A DNA stretch of 64,000 nucleotides, taken from the NCBI GenBank assembly GCA_002964805.2, contig PUDQ02000023.1, positions 62,001-126,000 of the forward strand, written 5' to 3'. The translations under genes were made by a program, and so were the position numbers. Within the stretch, counting starts at the first letter, position 1. The number at the start of each line of letters is the position of its first letter. This stretch comes from Trametes villosa (Eukaryota > Basidiomycota > Agaricomycetes > Polyporales > Polyporaceae). This document shows positions 48,676-60,836 of this stretch, piece after piece. Under the pieces are notes generated by a model, which was not told the DNA's origin, searched no databases, and saw only the letters and a list, made by a program, of their open reading frames with translations.

Positions 48676-51176
48676 CTAGTCCACATCCATCTCCGCGGGG
48701 CCGTTGTCCGCCTTCGCGCCCTCGGGCTTCGGCGTCTCCTGGCCCGTCTTGGGGGTCTCCGTGCCCGGCGTGCCCGTGGACTCGACCTTGGGCTTGGGCT
48801 TGGGCTTGGTGAGGATGGGCGTCGCGAAGTAGACGATCTCGTCCTTCTTCTTGAGCACGTCCGCGGCGGTGAACGCGGGGTCGACGTTCTTCGGGCGCTC
48901 GCTCTGGCGCGCGACCTGATCGTCGAGCCACTTCTGGATCGTCGCGACGCGCTCGACGATCGCCTGCTTGTCCGTGTCCGCGATGTGCGCGAAGCGCTCC
49001 TCGCCGCCCGTCGCCTGCGCGAGGTAGCCGTTGAGCGCGGCGCGCAGCTCGCTCACGACGCGCGTGCGCGCCTCCGCCTCCTTGTACCGGTTGATGACCG
49101 GGTCCGCGAGCGCGTGGAGCGCGTCGATGCGCTGCACGTACACGGACTTGGTCGCGTCCTCGCCCTCCTCCGAGTACAGCCAGTCCTCCGCGTCCTGCAG
49201 CGCGGCCTTGATCTGCTCCTTCTCCGCGGCCTGCACGTACGGCGCGTAGCGCTCGTCGAGGCGCGAGCGCGTGTCGTACACGAACTCCTCGAGCGCGTTC
49301 TTGCGCTCCTCGGTGTCCATCACGAGCTTGTCCGCCGCGTACATCTGCGCCTCGAGCTCCTTGAACTGCTCGACCACGGAGGGGTCGAGGTTCGTCGCGC
49401 TCCAGACGAACGGCACGTCCTTCTTCTTGACGACCTTCTTCTTCTTCGGCGGCTGCGGCTCCGCGCCCTCCGCGCCGTCGACCTGCATCGGCGCCGCGGC
49501 CTCCTCGCGCTCCTCGACCTCCTCCGTGTACGCGGCCTCGAACGAGAGCACGCCGTTCGCGTTGAGGCGCGTCTTGACCTTCACGACCGCGTAGTCGCCG
49601 TTCGGCTGCGGCTCGACCGCCTTCGCGGTGAACTTCGCGATCCAGGGGTTGATGCCGCCGGGGAGCGCGGCGGGCTCCGCGTACGCGGCCTCGATGTCGA
49701 ACGCGCTCTTGCGGTAGAAGGTGAGCACCTTCGTGGACGGGATGCCGTTCCCGCGCGGGAAGACGACGAGCTCGGTGTCCTCGTCCTCGGGCTGGCGCTC
49801 CCACGAGACCTTGACGGGGTACGGCGCGATGTCGTGGATGGAGAAGTCGCGGACGCGGAAGACGGGCGAGAGCATCGCGCACGCGAACGTCGCGCCGCGC
49901 GCGGCGGCCTCGTCCTGGTTGAGCGTCGTCGAGAGCGCCTTGCCGGCGAAGACGGCCTCGATCTTGCGGCGCACGGCGGGGATGCGCGTGCAGCCGCCGA
50001 CGAGCTCGACCGCGTCGATCTGCTCGAGCGTGAGGCCCGAGTCCGCGAGCGCCTGCTGCAGCGGCGCCTCGAGGCGGTTCAGGACGGGCGCGATCAGCTC
50101 CTCGTACTCCTCGCGCGTGAGGCGGGACGTGGCGTCGATGTCGTTCATGATCGACTCGACGTTGAGCGGCGCCTCGGCGTTGGCGGAGAGCACCTTCTTG
50201 ACCTTGTCGCAGCCGGCGGAGAGGCGGAAGATCGCCTTGGGGTTCGAGAGCACGTCGATCTTGTACTTGTCCTTGAACTCGGTCGCGAAGTGCTGGAGGA
50301 GGGCGTAGTCGATGTCGCGGCCGCCGACATGGCGGTCGTACGCCGTGCTCTTCACCGCAAGCTGGCCCTTGGAGAAGGCGACGACGGAGACGGAGGCGGA
50401 GGAGTGGCCGACGTCGACGAAGACGACGTGCCGCGGGTTCTCGGGCTCGGGGAGGTCGGACTTGGTGATGCCGTAGCCGAGGGCGACGGCGGTGGTGTCG
50501 TTGATCAGCCGGAGGGGGTTGAGGCCGGCGATCTGGGCGGCGTCGAGGAGGGCGCGGCGCTGGACGTCGGTGTACCAGCCGGGGACGGTGATCACGACGT
50601 CGGAGACGCCGTTCTTGAGCTCGTTCGCGGCGATGTCGCGCAGCTTGGTGAGGTACATGGCGGTGATCTGGGTGGCAGAGAAGACCTTTTGCTCGCCGAG
50701 GTAGTTGACCTAGCGCGGGGTTAACACACGACGCCGGTCCACGGACAAGGGAGCACGCACCTGTGCGCCGACGGTGCCGTTCGCGTCGACGAGCTTGACG
50801 TGGGTGAATTTTGCCTCGACATCCTTGATCTCAGGGTCGGAGACGGTGCGTCCGAGGAGACGCTTGAGGGAGCCGACGGTGTTCTTGAAGTTGGAGATCT
50901 CGAGGGTCTTTGCGGACTCGCCGATCGAGCGTTGCCGCGGGCCAAACGAAACGAGAGAACTAGAGTGGGTGTAAGTGCATACATCCAGGCTCGCAATGCG
51001 TAGGGTACGCACGGGGTTTGGCGATTGGAGACCTCGTTGATGATGATGTCTATGCCGCGGTGTCTCGCGACACCAATCTGCGCATACAGTCAGATATCGA
51101 TGCGTGCGCGCGGGGGGTCGGCGGTTGTGCTGACCTTGCTGTGAAGCGCACCGAAATCGATGCCGACGACGGACAT
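48676..51176 (-). CDS. Hsp110-family chaperone (Sse1/Hsp88)
   Basis: Four exons on the minus strand, from ATG 51174-51176 to TAG 48676-48678, give about 780 residues, the usual Hsp110 length. The actin-like ATPase domain starts MSVVGIDFGALHSK, followed by INEVSNRQTPSLVSF. It has DVVITVPGWYTDVQRRALLD, the phosphate loop VVFVDVGHSS, and VELVGGCTRIPAVR. The substrate-binding half contains an acidic/Lys insertion (QPPKKKKVVKKKD) and a long helical domain, ending in a Lys/Pro tract (TKPKPKPKVES) and AEMDVD instead of EEVD. The N-terminal GIDFGALHSK replaces the GIDLGTT of Hsp70, typical of Hsp110. It acts as nucleotide exchange factor for Hsp70 and as a holdase in the cytosol. A heat-shock-element-like array lies about 150 bp upstream of the ATG. 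Confidence 0.96.
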
Positions 51177-51323
51177 GGCGTTCGTATAGTCGTGAGGGGG
51201 TGAGGGAGGGTGGGGGTCGTAAGAGAGCGTGCAGGATCGATTGGGCAGTGGGCTGCTCCTCGCCACCCGTCCGTGCTTTTACGCGCCCAAAATTTGGTGC
51301 GCGCCAGATTGACGCGCTCCCGT

Positions 51324-51356
51324 TTCGGGCATGTTCTCGAGCCTTCCGCCTTCTTC
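51324..51356 (-). promoter_or_regulatory. Heat-shock-element-like array of the Hsp110 gene
   Basis: Units spaced by 5 nt read TTC (51324), GCA (51329), TTC (51334), GAG (51339), TTC (51344), a miss, then TTC (51354). The core 51334-51346 is TTCnnGAGnnTTC, one mismatch from the HSF consensus. It sits 148-180 bp upstream of the Hsp110 ATG, where HSF control is expected. Confidence 0.6.
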
Positions 51357-51534
51357 GCTCGGCCACGCACTCAACGCACCCCTCCATCGATCCAACGTAA
51401 GAGAGCCGACGTGCTCGCCCAGGAGGAGGACACGCCTTGGCTCGCAGCACCACGCTTTGTATTATGGACACGCGCATATCGCCCCGAGTAAGTAGTTTTC
51501 CTAGTAATACAGCTGCTTCTGCGTCTATCTACTT

Positions 51535-53741
51535 CTACACCTGCCCGCTCGGGCCAACCGCGCCCGTCGTGTTCGCCGCATTCTCGATGGGCTTCATCGC
51601 CGGGAACAGCAGCACCTCCTTGATGTCTGCCAGCCAAGCCCGTCAGGAGGTGAAGCCAAGCACGTAGCCGTAAGAACTTACTCGTCGAGTCGGTGAGGAA
51701 CATCACGAGGCGGTCAATGCCGATACCCCAGCCGCCCGTAGGCGGAAGTCCGTGCTCGAGCCTGCGGAAGACGTTAGCTATGCGAATGTAATGACATCAA
51801 TGAACACGTACGCGTCGATGAACGTTTCGTCGATGCCCTGAGCCTCGTCGTCGCCCTGCTCCTTCTGCCTCGACTGTCGTAGATATTCTTTCAGCATAAA
51901 GTCTATCTCGAATGAGCATGAATAGACGTACTTGCTCCTCGAAGCGCAGGCGCTGCTCGAACGGATCGTTCAACTCCGTGTATGCGTTGCAGAACTCCTT
52001 TCCGCACATGAAACCCTCGAACCGCTCGCACAGTCCGGGTCGCGAGCGGTGGTACTTCGCCAATGGCGACATCACCTGCGGGTGGCCGACTAGAGTCGCT
52101 GTCAGCTACGAAACTCTCGTGGTACCGTAAGACAAACTTACCAATGAAGGCAGGAGAGATGCACAGAGGCTCGATGAACTCTCCGACGAGCTTGTCGAGC
52201 AAACGCGCGTTTGTCCTCGGTTCACTGCACTCGACGTTGTGCTGTCTGAAAGTCAGTACTCTACGATTTCTGGCAGCACCGATCACCGCACCTTCTTGCA
52301 GAGCTCGCGGAGGAACTGGTTCGCCTCCTCCGTGTGCAGCGTCTCGCTCGGGGGGAACGTCACCCCGAGCTTCTCCTCGAGCGTGCCGATCATGTCATAC
52401 CGCGGCCACGGCCGCTGGAACTCGAGCGTGTACACCTTGTCGCTGCCCTTGCCCTCGGGGTGGTACTCGAGCGTCGTCTTCCCGCCCGTGAGGTACTTGA
52501 CCATGCCCTCGACGAGGGACTCGGTGAGGTCCATGATGTCGTACATGTCCGCGTACGCCATGTAGAACTCGCAGATCGTGAACTCGGGGTTGTGCGTCAG
52601 GTCGATGCCCTCGTTCCGGAACACGCGCCCGATCTCGTACACGCGCTCGAGCCCGCCGACGACGAGCTCCTTGAGGTACAGCTCGGGCGCGATGCGCAGG
52701 TACAAATCCAAGTCCAGGTCGTTGTGGTGCGTCACGAACGGCTTCGCGGTCGCGCCGCCCGCGATCATGCTCGTCATCGGCGTCTCGACCTCGAGGAAGC
52801 CGAGGTTGTCGAGGAAGCGGCGCACGTAGTTGATGATGCGCGAGCGCGTCACGAAGATCCGGCGCGTGTCCTCGTTGAGGATGAGGTCGAGGTAGCGCTT
52901 GCGGTAGCGCGTCTCCTGGTCCTTGAGCCCGAAGTGCGCGGACGGGAGCTGGTGCAGGTTCGGCGCGAGGAGGATCATTTGGGAGGGCGCGATCGAGAGC
53001 TCGCCCTTCTTCGTGCGCGAGGGCGTGCCGACGACGCCGACGATGTCGCCGCGGCGGAAGTGCTCGTGCGTCGCGACGAAGCCCTCGGGGTCCTTCGCGT
53101 CTCTGCACGCGCGACGTGTTCACGCTTGTAGTAATATGGGTACGTGACAGAGGGGACTTACTGCTTGTTCGCCATGATCTGCACCTTGGTGCCCTCGCCG
53201 TGGAGGTCATAGAAGCGCAGGTTCTGGCCGGACGCGCGGACGTTGTGTATCCGGCCAGCGAGGTGCTCGACGACGCCGTCGAGCTTCTGGCCGGCGGCGA
53301 TCTTGCCCTCGGGGCCGTACTTTTTGATGTAGTCGGAGATGGAGATGGAGACCTCGAACTTGTGGGGGTACGGGTTGGGCTCGTGGGTCTCCTTGAGCTT
53401 CTGGATCGCGCGCGAGCGGATCTCATAGTATTGCTGGTACGCGCTGTGAGGAGAGGTGGGGTAGGTAAACGCAGCAGAGGGGACGTACGTTCGGAGAGAG
53501 GTTCTCCTCGTCCGCGGCGGAGCTTTTGGCAGCGGCAGCCGCGGCCTTCGGGGGCGCGGCAGCAGCCTTCTCAGCCTTGGCGGCCTCGATCTTGCGCTGC
53601 TTCTCGCGCCGCTTGAGCTCGCTAGGTCGCGCGATCCAGGTCAGGGAGCAATCAGCGGGCGAGGCGGGAAGGGGCGTACGTCTTGGAGATGAGCTCGCCC
53701 GTGACGGGGTCCTTGTGGGTGCCTGCGCCCTCGGTGGCCAT
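51535..53741 (-). CDS. KRS1: Lysyl-tRNA synthetase, class II
   Basis: About nine minus-strand exons end at TAG 51535-51537. The cytosolic start is ATG 53739-53741 ([16 protein letters not shown]). A basic, Ala/Lys-rich N-terminal helix ([20 protein letters not shown]) is the tRNA-binding extension of eukaryotic LysRS. The OB-fold anticodon domain follows ([39 protein letters not shown]). The catalytic core has motif 1 ([16 protein letters not shown]), motif 2 ([20 protein letters not shown]) and motif 3 ([14 protein letters not shown]). The protein ends [17 protein letters not shown]. It charges tRNA-Lys for translation. An in-frame ATG 33 codons upstream (53838-53840) adds MHRLISLRSSALLLTRPHPP and further Arg-rich, acid-free sequence, as in mitochondrial presequences. 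One gene might therefore serve both compartments; this is inferred. Confidence 0.95.
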
Positions 53742-54230
53742 CCTACGTGCGTGTGCGAGCGAGAGAGGAGGGGTAGGACGGGGTGGGTGAGGGCGGGTGA
53801 GGAGGAGAGCGGAAGATCGAAGGGAAATCAGTCTGTGCATCCACCCCTCCGCACTTTAACTTTTCGCAGCGATATTCGAGTCACGGCCCGTGGCAGGAGG
53901 GCGTGGAAAGCACCTCGACTGACTCAGCAGGTCTCACGGATACAGTCTGCATCACCCCCATTATAAAAGCTTACAGCGTCACGCGTTACGATACTAACAA
54001 TACGGGCGGGCGATTGAAGGCGATAAGGAGCTGCGATGGATGGTCGATCTTCTCCTCCATTCCGTGTGTCCTGTGGCTCCTCCGTTTGTCTTTCTTCTCC
54101 TATCTTGTTCGCCGCCTCTGCACCCGCGATACCTGCTGCGTAGGAGAGTGAAGCGTGCAAGCGAGAGGCACAGGGCGCCAGGAGAGCCGGCTGAGGTGTG
54201 CAAATATTTTGGCGGCTTGTGGACCCACAG
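53742..54230. other. Divergent promoter of the LysRS and Arg-rich-protein genes
   Basis: About 0.49 kb shared upstream region. It includes the optional upstream LysRS start codon at 53838-53840. No other gene is seen. Confidence 0.6.
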
Positions 54231-57200
54231 ATGGCGACAAGGCAAAACAAGAAGCGCAAGGGCCGACCGAACGCCCCGCCCCGCGAACGCACCGTCACCA
54301 CCCTCACAGACGGCCCTCACGCCTCCTTTGTCCCGTCACCACCTCTCTACGCAGACTACGACGACTCGCCCGCGACACTCCTATCCCCGCCCTTCTCGGT
54401 CAGCACGCCCCTGTCAGCCTCCTCGCCCGCCGCGCTCTCTGCCGGGCCCTTCCCGCTCTCGCCCTACCCCGCCTCCTTCCCCTACCCCAACTTCCTCATG
54501 TCTCCCCTCGCCGGCGGCCCCTTCCCGCCCCAGCCCCCGCCCACACAGTTCTACGCCCCGCAGCCGCCGCCACCTATGCCAGCGCAGCACGCGCACGCGG
54601 CCCCGAACGACCTCGAGATCCTCGAGCGCCTCAAGCAGACCATCAAGAACAACCAGCACGAGCTCTTCCGCCCCGTCCCCCAGCCTGCTGCTCTCGCTAG
54701 TGTCTATCTGGGGCCCAAGCCTGTACTTGGTTCCGTCGTCCCGCCTCACCCTGAGCAGCTGCCCACGGACCCCTCGCCACCTGGTCTCACCCTGCACTCT
54801 CGGGACACTGCTAGTGCTAAGGCGGGTCCTGCTACCAGGCCCGAGGTCTCTGCTCCCAACGTCTTGAACCAGAACCAGACTAGTGCTCGTGTCCCTTCCC
54901 AGAGTCCGGTTGCCCGTGATGGTGGGAAGCCTGTTGGTCGCTCCTCCGTGAGCGAGTCTCCAAAGAACAATGTACCACCGTTCCCCTTCCCTACCCGGTT
55001 CCTGAATACTAACCAGATAGTCGCCACAGACTATGCAGCCTCCTGCCAAACATTCCAGTAACGCCAACAGGTTTGACCCTCCCGGCTCCCAACCCGACCA
55101 TGTTGCCACCAATTCTGGCAACACACGTCGTGACAGCACTATTGCAAGTCCACGCATGGGCCCTCCTGGGTTGCAGCGTTTGGAGTCAGCTCCTGGTACC
55201 CGCCACAGTCCTGGCAAAGGCGGTCGGGGTGATATAGTCGAGAGTCCTGTCGCCACTGGTGAGCCCTCTCCCAAGCTGTCTACATCCAATGGGAAGGACG
55301 ACACACGCTCCCGAGACTCGACTTGGAATTCTCGGGGTAGCTTGGACGACCGTCAACAGCGCAATGACGGCGACAGGTCTAGTGGTCGCCCTATCTCCCA
55401 GAGCCCCCGTTTAGGCAATGCTGCTATGCCAGGACAACTCAGTGGCAACGACTCACGGGCACCTCCGCCGCGGGACCAGAGGCCATACGACCGGGACAGG
55501 GATACGCAGAGAGAACGAGAAATACAGCGCGACAAAGACCGGGACCTCGATCGCGACAGAGGACGCCCTCTTCGGGACGAGCCCAACAGGTTCCGCGACG
55601 ATAGACGGAACGATGACAGATCTCGTCCCATAGATGCTCGTCGCCCCTCTCCTGACAACCGGCGCTACCCCCCTCGTCGCTTCGACTCCAAGGCTGATAA
55701 CTCCACCTCTCCTCGTATTGCCGACAGGAGCCCGCCTGGCCTGCGTCCGACTCGGAACCTCGGAGAAGAGCGCGCCATCATTCGTCCGCCTGTTGATGCT
55801 TCAGTGGCGCGCTCGTCCGCGATTGACGAGCGTCGTGGTCCTGCGCCTCCATCTGCAGACGACCGGGACGTCAAGCCTACCTTGCCTGCGGACGATCGCC
55901 GTGGTCCTAGCTCTCTCCCTCCTGCTCCTGATCGTCAGACTAGGCCCATTGATGACCGGCGACCTCTTCCGGCAGCTGGAGACCGTGTACCGAAGACCGA
56001 GGATAAACACTCACTACCCAATACTGCCTCTGAACGTCCTCTTGCGGTAGCTGATCGTCGGCGCCCGCCTTCTCCTGCTGCTAGTGACCGATATGGACGA
56101 CCTTCGGACGATCGTCGTGGTCTTCTGCCTCCACCTTCTTCGTCTTCTCTTGACCGTCGCCCCGTCGACGATCGCCGCGCTGCACCTCCTGTGGTCGATC
56201 GATACGTTCCAGCATCTGCTAGCGAGGAGAGGCGTCCGCCTCTCCCTGCACCTGTGGATCGTGTAGCAAGGTCTGCAGCGGAGACTCGGCGTCAACCCTC
56301 GCTGGAGGAGCGCATCAGCCGCGCGCCTGTTCCCGTTCTTCCTGACTCTGTTCCTCCCCGGCCCATGCTCGAAGAGCGTCCTGCTCGCCGTACGCCACCA
56401 GATGACCGGAACACCCGTCCCGCTGTCCCACTCGAAGAACGGATTAGCCGCGTCCCCTCTTTGCATGAACGCCTCAACCCGCCTGTGAGGCAGGACGACA
56501 GGCCTGTCCCGCGTCTCGAGGATCGTCTCAGCCGGCCTGCGAACGCTCCGCCCTCTCTGGAAGAACGCCTTTCTGCCCCTGCTGTTCCTGATGCGCGTTC
56601 TCTGCGTCCTCGGTCTCGCAGCCGGCCACCTAGGCCTCCCCCAGCGCCTGTTGAACGCTCGCGTCCGCCTGTCCCTTCCAGTGGCGATCGCAGTCCTCCA
56701 GCTGCACCTCCCGTCGAAAGACCTGCCCCGCGCACTGAGGACCGCGTCTTCACGCCCTCAGATCGCTACACCCGCCCCGGCACTCCAGCAGGCAGCGACC
56801 GTGGACACCCACCTCCCGCACGCTCTTCATACCGTGCGCCTTCTGTCACTCGTGACGAGCCGCGCTCGTTCAGGCCGCCTTCTCCGGCCCGTTCTCCAGC
56901 GCGTTCTGACGTGCGTGAGTTCCGCCCCGCGGGCGAGGCCAGGGACCGCCTCCCCCGACCCGGCCCAGGCTCCGAGCCAGATCGCTACATCTCAGAGCGA
57001 CGCCCCGCGCCTGCGCCCGCGCCTGCCTCTGCGCCTGCGCCTGAGCTCATGGACGTCGACCACGCCCCTCCTCGCCCCCTGTCCTACCGCCGACCCTCGC
57101 CCCCACCCGCGGAGTCCTACCCCGCACGCGACCGCGCCTGGGTGCCCGCGGGCGAAGCGTACACCAGAGAGCCCGAGCCTGCACGGAGGATGCCCGCCGA

Positions 57201-57921
57201 CCCCGCCCCGCTCTCGTTCGAGCGCGACTGGCGCGAGGCCAGCGAGCGGCCGTACCGGGACGACTACAGCCCCCGCTCGTGGGACCGCGAGCGCGAGCGC
57301 GACCAGGACCGCAGGCGCGAGTACGAGCGCGACACGCGGTTCGTGGAGCGCGACGCCGTCCCGCCCGCGTGGGAGACGCGCGAGGAGCGCGAGCGGCGCG
57401 CCGCGTACCCCGCCGTCCCCCCTTCCCCTCCGCGCACGTACGAACGCCCGCTCAGCGCACGCATCACCGACCCGCACCCGCTACCGCACCCACACCCCGA
57501 CGAGCGCGCCTACCTCGAGCGTGGGCGGTACGCGCCCGAGCCGCCCGTGGCGTCCTACTCGCGCGTACGCCCGCGCAGCCCGAGTCCGCTAAGGCGGAGT
57601 GGGGGGAGCGACGACATGCGCGCGCCGCCGTCGAAGCGGGCGCGGGACGACGCGTACTACTATCCTGACGAGCGCGCGGCGGAGTATGCGCCGCCCCCGC
57701 CGCGCATGCGCACGCCGCCGCCGCTCCTGGGGGCGAGTGGCGGGTACTATGACGACCCGCGGTACCGGGCGAGTCCGGGGCGGGAGAGGGAGTACTTGGA
57801 TGCGAGGGAGCGGGACGTTGGGGGGTATGCGTATGATGCGCGGGCGGACGCTGGTGCGCGGTTGCCGCCGAGGAGGTCGCCGCCGCCGTATGCGTATGCG
57901 AGGGATGACAGGCGGTACTAG
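54231..57921 (+). CDS. Large disordered Arg/Asp/Pro-rich protein
   Basis: The start MATRQNKKRKGRPNAPPRER opens a first exon with a Pro-rich stretch and one ordered-looking element, NDLEILERLKQTIKNNQHEL then FRPVPQPAALASVYLG, probably helical. A splice between about 54700 and 55045 is needed to enter the frame that runs 55033-57921 without a stop; its exact borders are unclear. The second part is almost wholly disordered. It has an RD/RE-rich tract (DRDTQREREIQRDKDRDLDR), then about 25 degenerate units built on DDRR/ERPP/LEERISR, then Tyr/Arg-rich sequence ending YAYARDDRRY. Such RD/RS-type composition is common in RNA-processing or condensate-forming nuclear proteins. I do not recognise a specific orthologue, so an RNA-related role is only a guess. 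Confidence 0.75.
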
Positions 57922-58391
57922 ACTTTTTGTTCTTGACTTGTGAGTCTCCCATCTTTCCTTGTGTTTTGGTTGGGTTGCTGACGGCGCTGCAGATGACAGA
58001 TCTACCACGCACAAAATGTATATATGTAACGACCTCAGGCCTCGGGACGGACGTTGAGTACGAGTATCCGCCCAGTAGAGACCCCCAGCCCAGCCCATCT
58101 GTACAGCGAGAGATCTATGCGCGCGCTTGGATTTGTACCTATGTACTGACCAGTACCCGACTCTGACATGTCCTATATATTACACTCTCTTGTCTTCTCT
58201 TGTCTTTCGTTGAACGACAGGTGTCTGCGAGCGCTGGATGACTCCGTTCCTGGGACGCGCAGGGCTGCTGGGGCCGGGGTACGAGCGCCTAAGTAGGCGT
58301 AATCGGAAGTTGGCGAGAGGAGGCGCGCGACGAGCTTCGCTCAACACCACCATCCTCCCCTCCCCGACCCCGCCTTCTCCCCGGATCCGCG
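57922..58391. other. Spacer before sorting nexin gene
   Basis: About 0.47 kb with no supported gene; it contains TATATATTACAC near 58175, a possible upstream promoter element of the next gene. Confidence 0.5.
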
Positions 58392-59142
58392 ATGACGACC
58401 GTGTCCCCGTTTGCGCGCGCGAGCGTGTTCGACGAGCCCCGCCTCGGCGGGCGCGAGCAGTCCGTGAGTGCGCCTGTTCCTATGTTCGCGGGCGAACATG
58501 ATTGTGATACGCCCTCCCCCCCGCGACGCAACGCAGATTGAGGAGATGTATAGCGTGCCGGAGAGCTTCCTCGAGATCGAGGTGCGCAATCCGCAGACAC
58601 ACGGTGAGTCGCGCGTTGGCTTGTGTGTGGGCGGGGAAGGCTGAGCGGGGGAATGGACGGTAGGGTTTGGGCGGAAGATGTATACGGACTATGAGATCGT
58701 GTGCAAGGTGCGTCTGCCCGTTTTGCCTTCTTCTCTTTCCCTTCTCACCTCATCCCTCCTGTCTCTTCTCCGTGGTATATGCCCTCGCTGCCCGGCAGAC
58801 GAACATCCCGGCGTTCAAGCTGCGGCACTCGGTCGTGCGCCGCCGGTACTCGGACTTCGAGGCCTTCCGGGACATCCTCGAGCGCGAGTCCACGCGCGTG
58901 AACATCCCGCCCCTCCCCGGCAAGGTCTTCACGAACCGCTTCTCGGACGAGGTCATCGAGAGCCGCCGCGAGGGCCTCGAGCGCTTCCTCACCATCGTCG
59001 CCGGACACCCCCTCCTCCAGGTGCGTCCCCCCTCTCCAGGGTGTTGGTTGGTTGCCGTGCTAACACACTGGCGTAGACCGGGAGCAAGGTCTTGTGCGCG
59101 TTCCTCCAGGACCCGGCGTGGGACAAGGCGCAGTGGCAGTGA
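58392..59142 (+). CDS. SNX3: Sorting nexin 3 (PX-domain retromer adaptor, Snx3/Grd19)
   Basis: Five exons (58392-58463, 58537-58603, 58664-58707, 58799-59020, 59077-59142) give 156 residues, matching the small single-domain Snx3 family. The PX domain fills nearly the whole protein: [35 protein letters not shown], the phosphoinositide-binding RRYSDFEAF, the proline loop [17 protein letters not shown] and [20 protein letters not shown]. The Arg-Arg-Tyr-Ser-Asp-Phe motif and the proline loop are the expected PI3P contacts. The protein recruits retromer to early endosomes for recycling of cargo. The start was chosen as the first ATG giving [20 protein letters not shown], a normal short leader. 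An upstream ATG at 58238 lies in another frame. Nothing unusual was seen. Confidence 0.95.
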
Positions 59143-59557
59143 GCCCTGCGCTGTCCGTCCCCGCCTCGCCTCGCCGCAGCAGCGATGGTCCTGCTGCGCC
59201 TCTTTACGTTCATGCTCACGGTTTCTCTCTATTCTCTGTTTAACGCTCTGTCCGTCTGCTCACACCCTGTATGTTCTGTGCCCGAATCACGATATCCGTT
59301 TCACGCCACAATTCGCAAGTTGGGTCATCACGGTGGGCATCAGCGAAGCTGCCGATCGCTAGGGCGAAGTGTGATCCAAATAACCAAGCATCTATTATAC
59401 GAATCTATAGGACGAGCAATGAGCGGAGGGGTACGACAAGGGGTGAGTATACTTTTCTGCCCGCGGGCCGCGGGAGCATATCTAGGTCGTAAGCATAGCA
59501 TGCGGTAGAGCGAGAGCACGATGGACGCAGGGAATAGGCGTGGTGGAGGGAGGGGGA
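59143..59557. other. Convergent 3' region
   Basis: About 0.4 kb between converging SNX3 and GTP/GDP carrier genes. No gene was recognised. Confidence 0.6.
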
Positions 59558-60836
59558 TCATACGTATTTCGAGAAGAGCGGGATGAGCGACTGCGCAAGC
59601 GTGTAGCTGAACACCAGCTTCGGGCCGACGACGAGGATCTGCGCGCGGCGTTGATTAGCCCTGGTCTTGCCTTATCCGCGCGACACGGAAAGAGCGGGGT
59701 GGGAGGACTGACCTTGGGCGTGAGGCCCTTGAAGAGCGCGCCGGGGCCCTCGTTCTTGACGAGGTCCTTGATGACGGTGACGCCGGAGACCTTGCTCTCG
59801 AAGTTCGCGTTCTGGATGCGCGTCTTGATCGTGTCGAGCGGCGCGGCGACGGTGATCGACGCGACCGCGCCCGCGATGGACGCGACGAAGTTCTGGCCCC
59901 ACGTCGCCTTGTGGTAGTCCTCGATGCCGAACATGTACTCCTTCGTCACCGCGGACGCGCCGAACAGCTGTGCAGGGCGGAGTCACGGTTAGGAGGGAGA
60001 GTGAGTGCGGGTGGGATGGGGAGGGCGGGGACGTACTGCGAAACTGCCGGGCGCGTTGCGGGCCATCGTCCATCCCCAGCCGCGGTAGAGGGTGGTGCCC
60101 TCCTCCATGAAGATCCGGATGACGCCACGGCCGCGGAACGCCTCGGGGTTCACCTGACGCTTGATCTTGAGAGCGTCCAGAGGGAGGAGAACCTATACAT
60201 GACGAGTGAGCTGGGTAGGAGGGGCGTCCAGGCACATTACGCACAACTTCACCGATACCCGTCAAACTACGCGCGTAAACCCGTTAGCGAGTGCTACACG
60301 TAGCGCGCGGAGACGACGCACCTGCCCGCGGTGGCCTGCATGACCATCTTGCCCTTGCGCTCGCCGAACGCGTTCGTGAAGCTGTCCTTGTAGTTCTTCT
60401 GGAGGATGTCGTTGAAGTACGGCTGGCCGCCGTACTTGTATATCCGCTGCGTGACCTTGTAGCCCGCGGCGTAGCCGAGCCCGGGGAAGAGCGAGAGCAG
60501 GCGGCGGCCAAGCGGCGCGGCGGCGTGCTCCTTGAAGATGATGGGCGAGAGCGTGGCCATCGAGACCTGCGGGCGGGGCGCGTGAGGGGATGCTCCTGGG
60601 AGGGGGAGAGTGCTGGCGCTGGCGCGCGGTGCGCACCTTGGACTTGTTGCTCATCAACCGCTTCGCGATCGTGTCCACCGGGTGGAACAGGAGCAGCTCA
60701 GCGATACCTGCGCGTCGTGTCTGTGTAAATATACGTACGCCTTGACGCAGGAGTGCTGGTGCGCACCTGAGGTCCCGGACCCGAGGATACGGGCCGTGCC
60801 GGAGTCACTGCCTTTGACGTTGAGCGTGGGCGACAT
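59558..60836 (-). CDS. GGC1: Mitochondrial GTP/GDP carrier (Ggc1/Yhm1 type)
   Basis: About six minus-strand exons, from ATG 60834-60836 (MSPTLNVKGSDSGTARILGS) to TGA 59558-59560, give about 300 residues, normal for a mitochondrial carrier. Three carrier repeats are visible. Repeat 1 has FHPVDTIAKRLMSNKSK, repeat 2 has VLLPLDALKIKRQVNPEAF and repeat 3 has VAAPLDTIKTRIQNANFESK; each shows the P-x-D-x-(I/L)-K/R signature. Other family marks are LFPGLGYAAGYKVTQRIYKY and GWGWTMARNAPGSFALFG, characteristic of yeast Ggc1. The end is LVFSYTLAQSLIPLFSKYV. It exchanges GTP and GDP across the inner membrane, supplying mitochondrial GTP and affecting iron homeostasis in yeast. No presequence is present, as expected for carriers. 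Confidence 0.92.

Noticed and set aside
48985..50724. 579-codon open frame on the plus strand
   Set aside because: Antisense to the Hsp110 gene; composition is repetitive Arg/Leu/Val and no family is recognisable.
52334..53131. 265-codon plus-strand frame
   Set aside because: Antisense to lysyl-tRNA synthetase motifs 1 and 2.
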